Assembly: GCA_048498995.1 (NCBI GenBank) | Contig: JBEHWX010000004.1 | Span: 1 to 64,000, forward strand | DNA length: 64,000 bases | Source: JBEHWX01 sp048498995 | GTDB taxonomy: Bacteria > Bacteroidota > Ignavibacteria > OLB7 | Direction: 5' to 3' | Part shown: positions 51,379 through 60,520 of the stretch, piece by piece | Numbering within the stretch: position 1 is the first letter of the stretch | How the letters are laid out: each line of letters begins with the position of its first letter | Translations under genes and position numbers: made by a program | Notes under the pieces: generated by a model | The model's database searches: none | What the model was told of the DNA's origin: nothing | What the model saw: the letters and a program-made list of their open reading frames with translations, nothing else

Positions 51379-51820
51379 CGAGCACCTCCTCGACGTGTCC
51401 CTTCACTTTCACCTTCGGAAAGATCCTGGCGATCTTCCCCTTCTCGTCGATCACGAACGTGGTCCGCTCCACTCCCATGAAGGTCCGTCCGTACATGCTC
51501 TTCTCCTTCCAGACGCCGTAGGCCTCGGCGAGCGCGGCCCCCTCGTCGGCCAGCAGGGGGAAGGGGAGCGATTCCTTCTCGGCGAACTTGGCGTGGCGCT
51601 TCACCGTGTCCGGGCTCACGCCGATCAGCGCGGCTCCGGTCGAGGTGATGCGCGCCAGGTTGTCCCGGAAATCGCACGCCTCCTGGGTGCAGCCCGGGGT
51701 CAGATCCTTCGGGTAAAAGTAGAGAACGAGCTTCGTTCCACGATATTCTTTCAGCGAGCGGACCTGGCCGGTCTGATCCGGCAGCGAGAAGTCCGGCGCC
51801 GCGTCTCCTTCCTTGAGCAT
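51362..51820 (-). CDS. bcp: Thiol peroxidase Bcp (peroxiredoxin Q type)
   Basis: 152 residues. Reduces peroxides in the cytoplasm. The peroxidatic cysteine C44 and resolving C49 lie in FYPKDLTPGCTQEACDFRD, the Bcp pattern with five-residue spacing. DTVKRHAKF, LLADEGAALAEAYGVW and TTFVIDEKGKI are standard. Two bases separate it from the DUF4905 gene upstream and it overlaps the tatD start by 17 nt. Confidence 0.95.
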   Translation of the reverse strand: MLKEGDAAPDFSLPDQTGQVRSLKEYRGTKLVLYFYPKDLTPGCTQEACDFRDNLARITSTGAALIGVSPDTVKRHAKFAEKESLPFPLLADEGAALAEAYGVWKEKSMYGRTFMGVERTTFVIDEKGKIARIFPKVKVKGHVEEVLGAIAD

Positions 51821-51822
51821 GA

Positions 51823-52692
51823 TTACGGTTCGATGAGTGGAATGCCGACGAGCGTCCGCCGGTCGCGGATGAAGATCAGCTCGCCGTTCCAGATGAACAT
51901 GGCTTCCTCGCCGGAGATCGGCTGGGCGCGGCCGATCGTTTCCCGATAGCGGAGCCGGCCGTCGCGCAGGATCAGCAGATGCGTGTCGACCCGATTGGCG
52001 AGCCGGGCCTCGGCCGATGCGCGCGTGGGCTCCTCGACGCTCGCCACCATGTAGCCGCCGTGGCGGGCGATGAAGGGAGCCCCGATGGCCTCCCGGACCT
52101 CTCGCGCGATCTGTCGTCGCGCCTCGTCGTGGCCGGGGTCCTCCTCGGAAAGCGGGAGGGATGGCACCCATCCCTCCCATATCCTCATGTCGTCGCGGCC
52201 GGCCTGGAAGGCGCGGGCGCGCTCCAGGTCGCCGCCGAGCGTCTCGATGGTCCGGCCGTCGGACGGGTCGATCAGCTCCAGCGTGCTCCCGGAAAGGGGA
52301 TGCTCCCGCTCGGCGAGCGCGGCCCGGGAATCTCCGCGGATCACCCGCAGCGCCGGATCGCTCCAGAGCACCCTTCCGGTGGCGCACTCGACCACCGTGG
52401 CGCCGAGGGCGCTCGGCATGTCGGGGCGGGGAAAGCGATGGAGCACCGCCAGATCGCCGATCGTCATCTCCAGCGCGATCCACCACGGCTCCTCCAGCGT
52501 CAGATCGCGGAAGAGCGTGATCCCCTCGGAGGGCTCGACGCCGAAGAGCGTGAGCGTCTTCCGGTCGGGATCGCGCGCCTCGCCGATCAGCCGTCCGGTC
52601 GAGGTCGGCATCAGCTTCCAGATCACCCCGCCGGGAGTCAGCTCCCAGGCGGGGCGGAGTCCGTGCGCGAATATGCGTCGCAGCAGGCTCAC
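51823..52692 (-). CDS. DUF4905-like protein
   Basis: 289 residues, no signal peptide or membrane helix. The N-terminal part (GVIWKLMPTSTGRLIGEARDPDRKTLTLF, then FRDLTLEEPWWIALEMTIGDLAVLHRF) follows the DUF4905 pattern of Bacteroidota. Later segments such as FIARHGGYMVASVEE and EEAMFIWNGELIFIRD suggest a beta-rich repeat. Function is unknown. Stop and bcp start are two bases apart, so the genes are co-transcribed. Confidence 0.6.
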   Translation of the reverse strand: MSLLRRIFAHGLRPAWELTPGGVIWKLMPTSTGRLIGEARDPDRKTLTLFGVEPSEGITLFRDLTLEEPWWIALEMTIGDLAVLHRFPRPDMPSALGATVVECATGRVLWSDPALRVIRGDSRAALAEREHPLSGSTLELIDPSDGRTIETLGGDLERARAFQAGRDDMRIWEGWVPSLPLSEEDPGHDEARRQIAREVREAIGAPFIARHGGYMVASVEEPTRASAEARLANRVDTHLLILRDGRLRYRETIGRAQPISGEEAMFIWNGELIFIRDRRTLVGIPLIEP

Positions 52693-52753
52693 GGCATCAC
52701 GGCTCCGAAATGACCGGGATCACGCGCCAGCGGAGATCGCCGCGCCGGCTCGA

Positions 52754-55147
52754 TCAACGGGGACGTCCTCCGCCGGGGCGACCGCCGGGACGTCCGCCCG
52801 GCCTGCCGCCGGGGCGTCCTCCGCCGGGCCTGCCGCCGCCGGGACGACCACCGGGGCGTCCGCCCGGTTTGCCGCCGCGCGGGCTCCATCCGCCGCCGCC
52901 GCCACGGTTGCCGCCGCCGCGGTTGTCGCCGCGGCCGCCGAAATCACGCCCACCGAAATCACGCTCGCCGCCGAAGTCGCGACCGCCGCCGCCACGGATA
53001 TCGCCGCCACCGCCGAAGCCGCGCGGCATCTCCTCGCCGCCCCCCTCGGAGTCACGACGGCCGAAGCCGCGATTGCCCCCCCCTCCGCCATATCCGCGTC
53101 CCTGGCCGCGGAACCCGCCGCGTCCACCCGGAGCGCCGAATCCGCCACCCTGGGGGCGTCCACCGCCGGGACCGCGCCCGCCGGGGCCACGTCCTCCAGG
53201 ACCACGTCCTCCAGGGCTACCAGGGCCACGTCCCTGGCCGCCGCGGAAGCCGCGCTCCTCGTCTCCCTCACCGCCGCGGCTCCATGCCGGGCGTCCCTCG
53301 GGGCGACCCTCCGGACGTCCCTCGGGGCGGCGTCCGGGGCGCTCGCCCCATCCGCCACGCTCACCGCCGCGCTCGTTGCCGCCGCGCTCACCGCCGCGAC
53401 CACCGAAGCGCTGTCCGCCGCCGAAACGGTCATCCTCGCGACGTCCGCCGCGGCGCTCTCCCGGACGCTCTCCGCGTCCTCCGAAGCGATTGCCGCCGGA
53501 GCGCTCACCGCCGCCGAAACGGCTGCCACCGGAGCGCTCGCCACCGCCGAAACGGTTACCACCGGAGCGCTCACCGCCGCCGAAGCGCTCGCCGCGGCCG
53601 GGTCGCTCACCGCCGCCGAAACGGTCGCCACGGTCGGATCGCTCGCCACCGCCGAAACGGTCGCCGCCACGAGGCGCTCCGCGCTCCGGGCGCTCGCCAC
53701 GCTCCGGACGCTCTCCGGCGTCGGGACGGGAGCGGCGGATCGGGCGGTAGCCGCCGCCGGCCGGCGGCCTCGACTCGGCCTCATCGCCATCATTCTCTTC
53801 GGTCTCATCCTCGCCCAGAGTCTCGAGATCCTCATCGCCGAGGCCGGCCAGGTCGAGCTCGGCCAGATCGTCAGCCTCGAGCTCCTGCTCGTCCTCGTCG
53901 AGGATCGGGATGCCGATCTGCGGTCCGAGGATCAGCACCATTTCTCCCTTGAAGCGCTTCTCGGCGAAGCGTGCCTGGAGCGACGCGATGGGGCCGCGCA
54001 CCACCTGCTCGAACGGCATGGTGGCGTTCAGGATGATCGCGGCCGGGCGGTCCGGCATCTCCGCGGCGAGCGCGGCAAGGAGGGAGCGGAGCCGGAACGT
54101 GCTCTCCAGCATCAGCACCGTCTCCTCGCGCTCGGCCAGCGCCTGAATCGCCTCCTCGCGCTCATCCGGGAGGCGGGGGAGGGTGCCGGCGAAGCTGAAC
54201 GAGCTGGTATCGAAGCCGCTCATCATCAGGGCGGTCATCAGCGAGCTGACGCCGGGGATCACGATCGGCTCGGCGCCGAGGGCGCGCATCTTCCGGATCA
54301 GCGGGCTGGTCGGATCGGCCGGCGCCGGAAGCCCCGGATCGTTGATCACGGCCACCTTCTTCCCCTGCTTGAGCAGCTCGATGATCTCGTCGCTGACCTG
54401 CTCCTCGTTCCGCTCTCCCATCTCCAGAAGCTTCTTGGAGACGTTGTATTCCTTGAGGAGGCGGGCGCCGGTCTTGTACTCGCGGCAGACCACCAGATCG
54501 GCGTTCTGGAGTGCACGCTGCGCGCGCAGGGTGATGTCGTCGGTGTTGCCGATCGGCGTGCCGACCAGGAGCAGACGGCCGGGGAGCGGTCCGGCTCCCG
54601 GCGCGGTCTCCTCGGCCTCGGCGAGCTCATCCTCGTCGTCGGAATCCTCGTCATCGTCATCCTCGACGTCCTCATCGTCCGACCCGTCGTTCTCCTCTTC
54701 CTGGCTCTGGCCATACTCCTCGTCGAACTCGAGCGCCTCGCGATCGGCGAGCTCTCCCTCGATGAAGGACTCGGCAACCTCGTCGCGATGCTCGAACGCG
54801 GCCGTCTCCTCGATGCCGTCGAGCTCGTCGTCGACATCTCCGTCGGCCAGATCGTCGTTCAGGATCTCCTCGATCCTCTCATCGGAGAGGGGGAGTCCGC
54901 CGACCGGGCCGGCGGTCGTATCGGTATCGGGATCGTCGTCGGTGCCGGCGGTGGCCTCCGCGTCGGCGTCGGTCAGGGAGCCGACGGGGCCGGCCGGCGA
55001 ATTATCGTCCACGTAGGTGGGATTCTCCGGAGAAGGGGCGTCTCCTCCCTCCGGAATGCCTGAATCAGGGATGCCCGAAGCCGGCATATCCGTGTTTTCG
55101 GGGGTGTTGTCGTTCGGGCTATCGATGTTGTTGTCGTCTGAGATCAT
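52754..55147 (-). CDS. RsmI-like tetrapyrrole-methylase-fold methyltransferase with acidic head and long RGG tail
   Basis: 797 residues in four parts. 1-185: acidic, disordered (many D/E). 190-410: tetrapyrrole methylase fold as in 16S rRNA methylase RsmI, with LLLVGTPIGNTDDITLRAQRAL, CREYKTGARLL, AVINDPGLPAPADPTSPLI, IPGVSSLMTALMMSGF and EMVLILGP; the RsmI EDTR and SDAGTP motifs are replaced, so it is a divergent member. 415-460: second acidic linker. 465-797: about 330 residues of RGG, FGGG-ER, PEGR and PGGR repeats, rich in G and R with scattered F. RsmI methylates C1402 ribose in E. coli. The target here is unknown. Start overlaps the permease stop as ATGA. Confidence 0.8.
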   Translation of the reverse strand: MISDDNNIDSPNDNTPENTDMPASGIPDSGIPEGGDAPSPENPTYVDDNSPAGPVGSLTDADAEATAGTDDDPDTDTTAGPVGGLPLSDERIEEILNDDLADGDVDDELDGIEETAAFEHRDEVAESFIEGELADREALEFDEEYGQSQEEENDGSDDEDVEDDDDEDSDDEDELAEAEETAPGAGPLPGRLLLVGTPIGNTDDITLRAQRALQNADLVVCREYKTGARLLKEYNVSKKLLEMGERNEEQVSDEIIELLKQGKKVAVINDPGLPAPADPTSPLIRKMRALGAEPIVIPGVSSLMTALMMSGFDTSSFSFAGTLPRLPDEREEAIQALAEREETVLMLESTFRLRSLLAALAAEMPDRPAAIILNATMPFEQVVRGPIASLQARFAEKRFKGEMVLILGPQIGIPILDEDEQELEADDLAELDLAGLGDEDLETLGEDETEENDGDEAESRPPAGGGYRPIRRSRPDAGERPERGERPERGAPRGGDRFGGGERSDRGDRFGGGERPGRGERFGGGERSGGNRFGGGERSGGSRFGGGERSGGNRFGGRGERPGERRGGRREDDRFGGGQRFGGRGGERGGNERGGERGGWGERPGRRPEGRPEGRPEGRPAWSRGGEGDEERGFRGGQGRGPGSPGGRGPGGRGPGGRGPGGGRPQGGGFGAPGGRGGFRGQGRGYGGGGGNRGFGRRDSEGGGEEMPRGFGGGGDIRGGGGRDFGGERDFGGRDFGGRGDNRGGGNRGGGGGWSPRGGKPGGRPGGRPGGGRPGGGRPGGRPGGRPGGRPGGGRPR

Positions 55148-56511
55148 GAATGCATTCCTGCTGCGGAGCTCTCGGCGGGGGGCACGGGCGCGCGTCGCGG
55201 GGCGACGCTCCGCTGGTACCACTCTTTCAAGAACATGATGATGATTGCCGACGCGGGTACCGCGACGAGCAGGCCGATGAAGCCGAGAAAATGACTGAAG
55301 ATGAAGAGCGACGCGATCAGCACCATCGGATGGAGGCCCACCCGATCGCCGATGATCCGCGGCTCGACCACGTAGCCGTTGAAGGCGTGGAGCCCTAAAA
55401 CCATGCCAGCGGTCACCAGGGTGTTGTACCAGAACCCGCCCGGCGCGAACAGGTAGATGATCATCGCCACGCCGAGATTGATGAAGATGCCGAGGCTCGG
55501 AATCAGATTGAAGACGCCGGTGAGGATGCCGATCACGATGGCGTACGGGATGTCGAAGGAGAGGAGAATCGCCGTGGCCAGCGCCCCGACCAGCGAGGAG
55601 GTCAGGAGGATTCCCCGGATATAGGCGCTCAGGATCGTGTCGATCCGTTTGGCCCATGAGACGTACTTCGGCCGGTCCAGCAGCAGCGTGCTCCTGACGA
55701 AGATCCGGATGCGGTCGAAGTCGAGTATCAGATAGAAGGTGATCAGCGGGATCAGGATCAGGTTGATCACCCCTTCGAGGATCGTGCTGACGTTCCTGAC
55801 CACGTCGCCGAGCGTGGAGATCAGCCAGGTGGCAGCCTGCCTGATCTGCGGCTCCACCTGATTGGTGACCAGCTCGGTGGCGTCGCGACGGGAAACGCCG
55901 TAGCGGGTGAGGATCCGGATCAGCCGCTCACGGTCGAGCAGGCTGTTGGCGTTCCGGAGCCAGACCTGCGAGGAGGCCAGAAGGTTGTTGAACTCGTCGA
56001 TCAGCCTCGGGATCACGAAGATCCCGATCAGCGCGTAGACGCCGAGGATGCCGAAGACCACCGCCAGCGTGGTCGCCCAGCGCGGAATCCCCTTGCGCTC
56101 GAGCAGCCCGACCAGCGGCGAGAAGAGATAGGCCAGCCCGAAGGCGACGATGAACGGCAGGAGCACGCCGGCCAGATTCAGCGCCAGCCAGATCACGAAG
56201 GTGAAGATCGCCAGTTGAATCGTCCGCCTGACGACGACCTGGCGGCGGAACGGGTAGAGGAAGTAGAGGAGCGCGGCGAACGGGACGATCGGCGGCACCA
56301 CCTCGCTGATGATCGCCGCGAGCATCAGCGCATAGAGCGCGAACCCGCCGAACAGGACGAACATCTGGTACGGCCGGAGCTGCTCGTGCATCGGGATGTA
56401 CGGGCGTCTGCGCGCCCGCTTGCGCGCGCGCACGGCTGCCTCGGCGGCTTCCTCCTTGCTCTGCCGCTCCAGCTCGGAATCCTCGATCCGTTCTTGGCCG
56501 CTCTCTGCCAT
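55144..56511 (-). CDS. AI-2E family transporter (UPF0118 permease)
   Basis: 455 residues. A basic N-terminal tail (residues 1-45, RARKRARRRP) precedes eight or so membrane helices with the family's long periplasmic amphipathic section (about 160-240) and GIFNLIPSLGIF-like and GYVVEPRIIGDRVGLHPMVLIASL motifs. Family members export autoinducer-2, sodium or other small molecules; the substrate here is unknown. The stop overlaps the RsmI-like start by 4 nt. Confidence 0.9.
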   Translation of the reverse strand: MAESGQERIEDSELERQSKEEAAEAAVRARKRARRRPYIPMHEQLRPYQMFVLFGGFALYALMLAAIISEVVPPIVPFAALLYFLYPFRRQVVVRRTIQLAIFTFVIWLALNLAGVLLPFIVAFGLAYLFSPLVGLLERKGIPRWATTLAVVFGILGVYALIGIFVIPRLIDEFNNLLASSQVWLRNANSLLDRERLIRILTRYGVSRRDATELVTNQVEPQIRQAATWLISTLGDVVRNVSTILEGVINLILIPLITFYLILDFDRIRIFVRSTLLLDRPKYVSWAKRIDTILSAYIRGILLTSSLVGALATAILLSFDIPYAIVIGILTGVFNLIPSLGIFINLGVAMIIYLFAPGGFWYNTLVTAGMVLGLHAFNGYVVEPRIIGDRVGLHPMVLIASLFIFSHFLGFIGLLVAVPASAIIIMFLKEWYQRSVAPRRAPVPPAESSAAGMHS

Positions 56512-56697
56512 GGTCGATCGTGTCGGTTGCGTGAGAGTGGGAGGGAGCGCTCCGGAGAAGACCTCGTCCGCGGCGCGTTATCGTATATGCGCTATCGTCG
56601 ATACGCCGCGCCGCGCATTCCCGGAGCATTGCGTCGAGGCCGGATTCACCAGGTCACCTCCCCGTGGGGGCCTCGTTCCGGCCACGCTCGGTTCAGA

Positions 56698-57150
56698 TTA
56701 TCCTCGTCCGGTGGAGCCGAATCCTCCGGCGCCCCGTTCGGTTGCGTCGAGCTCGGCCACCTCGTTCCAGACGACCGATTCATAGCGCGCGATCACCGCC
56801 TGCGCAATCCGGTCGCCGCGGTTGATCGTGAACGGCTCCCGGCCGTGATTGACGAGGAGCACCATGATCTCTCCCCGGTAGTCGCAATCGACCGTTCCGG
56901 GGGCGTTGACCATGCCGATGCCGTGGCGCGCGGCCAGTCCGCTTCGCGGGCGGACCTGGCACTCGAAGCCCTCGGGAATCGCCATGGCGATGCCGGTCGG
57001 CACCGAGGCGCGCTCCCCCGGCGCGAGCGTGACCGGCTCGTCGACGGCCGCGCGGAGATCGGCGCCGGCGGCGCCGGAGGTCGCGTAGGAGGGGAGGGGA
57101 AGATCATCGAAGCCTTCCCGCACCCGGAGAATGTCGATCGCGATGGGCAT
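56698..57150 (-). CDS. dut: dUTP diphosphatase (trimeric dUTPase)
   Basis: 150 residues, typical. Removes dUTP and supplies dUMP. All five motifs are seen: AGADLRA, RPRSGLAARHGIGM, GTVDCDYRGEI, RGDRIAQAVIA and ERGAGGFGSTG at the C-terminus. The gene lies between gcdH and the permease on the minus strand. Confidence 0.96.
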   Translation of the reverse strand: MPIAIDILRVREGFDDLPLPSYATSGAAGADLRAAVDEPVTLAPGERASVPTGIAMAIPEGFECQVRPRSGLAARHGIGMVNAPGTVDCDYRGEIMVLLVNHGREPFTINRGDRIAQAVIARYESVVWNEVAELDATERGAGGFGSTGRG

Positions 57151-57207
57151 GGATCGTTCGGAATCGTGAGGCCCGTCTCTCTCGGAATGCGTTCCCGAGG
57201 GAGCGCT

Positions 57208-57235
57208 CCCCGGACCGCCGGCCGGCGGCCCGGGG
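57208..57235. other. GC palindrome between gcdH and dut
   Basis: Nearly perfect 28-bp palindrome centred on GGCC with one A-C mismatch pair. No T tract, so a hairpin or attenuator rather than a classic terminator. Confidence 0.35.
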
Positions 57236-57246
57236 GACGATGCGGC

Positions 57247-58413
57247 TCAGGTATACGCGGGGATACCGGTGATATCCGCGCCGAGGATCAGCGTGTGGAT
57301 GTCGTGCGTTCCCTCGTAGGTCTTCACCGACTCCAGGTTGGCCGCGTGGCGCATGATCGGGTATTCGTCGAGGATGCCGTTGGCGCCGTGGATGTCGCGC
57401 GCCATGCGGGCGCATTCGAGCGCCATCCAGACGTTGTTCCGCTTGGCCATCGAGACCTGCTCCGGGCGCATGGTCCCCTCGTCCTTCATCCGGCCGAGGC
57501 GGAAGGCCATCAGCTGTCCCTTGGTGATCTCGTTGAGCATCCAGACCAGCTTCTCCTGCACCAGCTGGAACCCGCCGATCGGGCGGTCGAACTGGATGCG
57601 GGTGGTCGCGTAGTTCACCGAGGAATCATACACGGCCATCGCGGCGCCGATCGCTCCCCAGGAGATCCCGTAGCGCGCCTGCGTCAGGCAGGAGAGGGGG
57701 CCGCGCAAGCCCTGCACGTCCGGGAAGATGTGGCTCTTCGGCACCAGGCAATCCTCCAGGATCAGCTCGCTGGTGACCGAGGCGCGCAGCGAGTGCTTCC
57801 CCTTCATCTCCATGGCGCGGAAGCCGGGCATCCCCTTCTCGACGACGAACCCGCGGACCTTCCCCTCGAGCTTGGCCCAGACGACGGCGACGTCGGCCAG
57901 GGAGCCGTTGGTGATCCACATCTTGGCGCCGTTGAGCAGGTAGCCGTCGGCGGTCTCGACCGCGTTGGTGAGCATGCCGCTCGGGTTGGAGCCGAAATCC
58001 GGCTCGGTCAGCCCGAAGCAGCCGAGCGCCTCGCCCGAGGCCAGGCGCGGGAGCCAGGCCCGCTTGACCTCCTCGGTGGCGTAGCGCCAGATCGGGTACA
58101 TCACCAGGGAGCCCTGCACCGAAACGGCGCTTCGGATGGCCGAATCTCCCCGTTCCAGCTCCTGACAGATCAGGCCGTAGCAGACGGAGTTGAGGCCGGC
58201 GCCGCCGTATTCCTCGGGGATCGTCGGGCCGAACATGCCGAGCTCGCCGATCCGCCGCACCAGGTGCTGCGGAAACGTCCCGTCGCGGTAATGCTGCTCG
58301 ATGATCGGCAGGATCTCGTCGTCGACGAAAGCGCGGACGGTATCGCGCACCAGACGCTCTTCCTCGCTCAGGAGCGCGTCGATGTTGTAGTAGTCGGGAT
58401 TGGTAATGGGCAT
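57247..58413 (-). CDS. gcdH: Acyl-CoA dehydrogenase, glutaryl-CoA dehydrogenase type
   Basis: 388 residues, FAD enzyme. GCDH oxidatively decarboxylates glutaryl-CoA to crotonyl-CoA in lysine and tryptophan catabolism. CFGLTEPDFGSNPSGM and MWITNGSLADVAVVWAK are the FAD/substrate motifs; the catalytic glutamate lies in KTYEGTHDIHTLILG, which with IPEEYGGAGLNSVCYGLI and SCLTQARYGISWGAIGAA is closer to glutaryl-CoA than to short-chain dehydrogenases. The ATG at 58413 is favoured over one 81 bases upstream, which would run through the promoter. Confidence 0.85.
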   Translation of the reverse strand: MPITNPDYYNIDALLSEEERLVRDTVRAFVDDEILPIIEQHYRDGTFPQHLVRRIGELGMFGPTIPEEYGGAGLNSVCYGLICQELERGDSAIRSAVSVQGSLVMYPIWRYATEEVKRAWLPRLASGEALGCFGLTEPDFGSNPSGMLTNAVETADGYLLNGAKMWITNGSLADVAVVWAKLEGKVRGFVVEKGMPGFRAMEMKGKHSLRASVTSELILEDCLVPKSHIFPDVQGLRGPLSCLTQARYGISWGAIGAAMAVYDSSVNYATTRIQFDRPIGGFQLVQEKLVWMLNEITKGQLMAFRLGRMKDEGTMRPEQVSMAKRNNVWMALECARMARDIHGANGILDEYPIMRHAANLESVKTYEGTHDIHTLILGADITGIPAYT

Positions 58414-58444
58414 GATCTCTTCGGAAAATGCTGACTGGGATCGG

Positions 58445-58452
58445 CAAAGATA
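58445..58452 (-). promoter_or_regulatory. Candidate -7 element for gcdH (TATCTTTG)
   Basis: Exact TAnnTTTG on the minus strand, 32 bases before the gcdH ATG. No TTG at the -33 distance. Confidence 0.4.
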
Positions 58453-58584
58453 GAGGAAGTGCCCCGTTCTACCGTCGTCGTTTCCGATTGCCACGATTGC
58501 GCCGCCCGGCGCCGACGGCCATTTCTCCTCCCGTTCTCATCGGCAACAAAGGGTGACGAGGTCGACGGTTCCCCGGCCATCTGA

Positions 58585-58592
58585 TATCTTTG
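58585..58592 (+). promoter_or_regulatory. Candidate -7 element for the PolX-like gene (TATCTTTG)
   Basis: Exact TAnnTTTG on the plus strand, about 95 bases before the ATG. A TTC rather than TTG lies at the -33 position. Confidence 0.35.
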
Positions 58593-58687
58593 CCCCTCGT
58601 TCGAGCGGGACGCCCGGCCACGCGCCGTGGCGCCTCACCGGGGGGCCCTGACGGGGCCGGAGGCATCTCATAGAAACAGGCGGTTCC

Positions 58688-60439
58688 ATGACGTCACGAC
58701 AGGTCGCTCGCACGCTCTACGCCATCGAGACCCACCTGCAGCTGCAGGGGGAGAACGACTTCAAGTCCCGCGCCTACGCGCGCGCCGCCCGCGCGCTGGA
58801 GACCAGCGGCCTGGCCAGCGTCGAGCTCGACAACGAGCGGGAGTGGAGCACGATCCCCGGCATCGGCAAGGCCCTTGCCTCCGAGATCCGGGAGATCATC
58901 GAAACCGGCACCTCGTCGCAGCTGGAATCCCTCAAGGCGGTCACGCCGCCGGGGCTGCTGGAGATCCTCGAGATCCCGAAGCTCGGCGCCAAGAAAGTCC
59001 GCGCCCTCCACATGCAGCTCGGCATCGCCACGCTCGGCGAGCTCGAGTATGCCGCCCGCGAGAACCGGATCGCCACCCTCCCCGGATTCGGACAGAAGTC
59101 CCAGGAAAATATTCTTGCCGGCCTCCTCGAGGTCAAGCGGGTCCGCGGCATGTTCCGCATCGACGTGGCCGAGCGGGAGGGGAAGCACCTCATCGAGCTC
59201 CTTCGCGGGCTCCCGTCGGTGCGTCGCGCCGATCCGGGCGGACGCCTTCGCCGTGGCGCCGAGGAGTACGAGCACCTGGATATCGTCGTCGCCTCGGATG
59301 ATCCCGCCGCCGTCGAGCGGGAGCTGGCCGCGACCGGCCATCTCGACGAGCTGGAGCGGGAGGATCGGACCATTTCCGGCGTGATCGATCAGTGCTGGCT
59401 GGCGCGCGTTCACGTGGCGCGGCCGGAGGTCTACCCGGTTGCCCTCCATCAGTGGAGCGGCGCCAGCGACTATCGCTTCATGGTTTCGATTCCCCTGGCC
59501 GATCGCGGCTACGAGCTTCGGGAGGATGGACTCTATAAGAATGACGAGCTGGTCCCGGTCGGCTCCGAGGAGGAGCTGTTCGATCTGGCCGGCATGCAGT
59601 ATATCGAGCCGGAGCTGCGCGAGGGGATCGACGAGGTGCGCCAGGCGCTCGACCGGACGATTCCGGAGCTGATCACGCCGGCCGACATGAAGGGGGCGCT
59701 CCATGTCCACTCGGTCTGGAGCGACGGCCGGAGCAAGATCGTCGACATCGCCGAGCACGTCCGCTCGCTCGGCTACCGCTACCTGCTGATGTGCGACCAC
59801 TCGAAGGCGGCGTTCTACGCCAACGGCCTGGATGAAGGGCGTCTGGCCGAGCAGGGGCGGGAGATCGACGAGCTGAACCGGCGCTGGGACCCGGCCGAGT
59901 TCCGCGTGCTGAAGGGGATCGAGTGCGACGTGCTCCCGGATGGTCGGATGGACCTGAGCGATGACGCGCTGGCCTCGCTCGACGCCGTGGTCGCCTCGAT
60001 CCATTCGAGCTTCGGCCTGCCGGAGGAGGCGCAGACCGAGCGGCTGCTGGCCGCGCTGGAGCACCCGTCGGTGACGATCATCGGACACCCGACCGGTCGG
60101 CTGATTCTCGGCCGCAAGGGGTATCCGGTCGACCTGAAACGGGTGATCGACCGGGCCGCCGAGCTCGGCAAATCGATCGAGCTGAATGCCAATCCGCACC
60201 GTCTCGACCTGAGCTGGCGGATGGTCCGGCACGCAACTCGCAAGGGAGTGAAGGTGGCGATCAACCCGGACGCCCACTCGCTGGAGGATTTCGACAACGT
60301 CCGTCACGGGGTGAAGCTCGGGCGGAAGGGATGGCTGACGCGGGGGGATCTGCTCAACGCGATGGACGCCGAGGCGTTTCTCGCGTTCGCGCGCCCCGGC
60401 CGGAAGGCCGAGCCGGCACTCCCCGCCGAGATGGCCTGA
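58688..60439 (+). CDS. PolX-like protein: HhH, degenerate Pol beta palm, intact PHP domain
   Basis: 583 residues. Helix-hairpin-helix elements at 54-66 (STIPGIGKALASE) and 94-104, 130-140; a Pol beta-like region at 150-310; a PHP phosphoesterase from 337 to the end with HVHSVWSDG, LLMCDHSK, LKGIECDVL, ASIHSSFG, IGHPTGR, NANPHRLDL and INPDAHSLED, giving a full set of metal ligands. In the palm the sequence GRLRRGAEEYEHLD (184-198) replaces the GSxRRxKExxGDID of PolX: one catalytic Asp is His, and the third Asp region reads ARVHVAR. The polymerase site is probably dead while the 3'-5' exonuclease or phosphoesterase is kept. Single gene with its own promoter element. Confidence 0.85.
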   Translation: MTSRQVARTLYAIETHLQLQGENDFKSRAYARAARALETSGLASVELDNEREWSTIPGIGKALASEIREIIETGTSSQLESLKAVTPPGLLEILEIPKLGAKKVRALHMQLGIATLGELEYAARENRIATLPGFGQKSQENILAGLLEVKRVRGMFRIDVAEREGKHLIELLRGLPSVRRADPGGRLRRGAEEYEHLDIVVASDDPAAVERELAATGHLDELEREDRTISGVIDQCWLARVHVARPEVYPVALHQWSGASDYRFMVSIPLADRGYELREDGLYKNDELVPVGSEEELFDLAGMQYIEPELREGIDEVRQALDRTIPELITPADMKGALHVHSVWSDGRSKIVDIAEHVRSLGYRYLLMCDHSKAAFYANGLDEGRLAEQGREIDELNRRWDPAEFRVLKGIECDVLPDGRMDLSDDALASLDAVVASIHSSFGLPEEAQTERLLAALEHPSVTIIGHPTGRLILGRKGYPVDLKRVIDRAAELGKSIELNANPHRLDLSWRMVRHATRKGVKVAINPDAHSLEDFDNVRHGVKLGRKGWLTRGDLLNAMDAEAFLAFARPGRKAEPALPAEMA

Positions 60440-60493
60440 GCCTCCGCGCGCGATGCCAATCGCGCATCAGGCGGCGCACCTCGGTCGCGCATC

Positions 60494-60520
60494 GGTAGGC
60501 GCACGTCTTCAGCGTGCGCC
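60494..60520. repeat. Dispersed palindromic (REP-like) element
   Basis: GGTAGGCGCACGTCTTCAGC-type element: an 8-bp stem 60498-60505/60513-60520 around TCTTCAG. Near identical to the copy at 38964. Confidence 0.75.

Noticed and set aside
52070..55063. 997-codon Ala-rich frame opposite the RGG-tailed methylase
   Set aside because: Alanine/threonine repeats are the reverse reading of RGG codons; the methylase motifs are on the minus strand.
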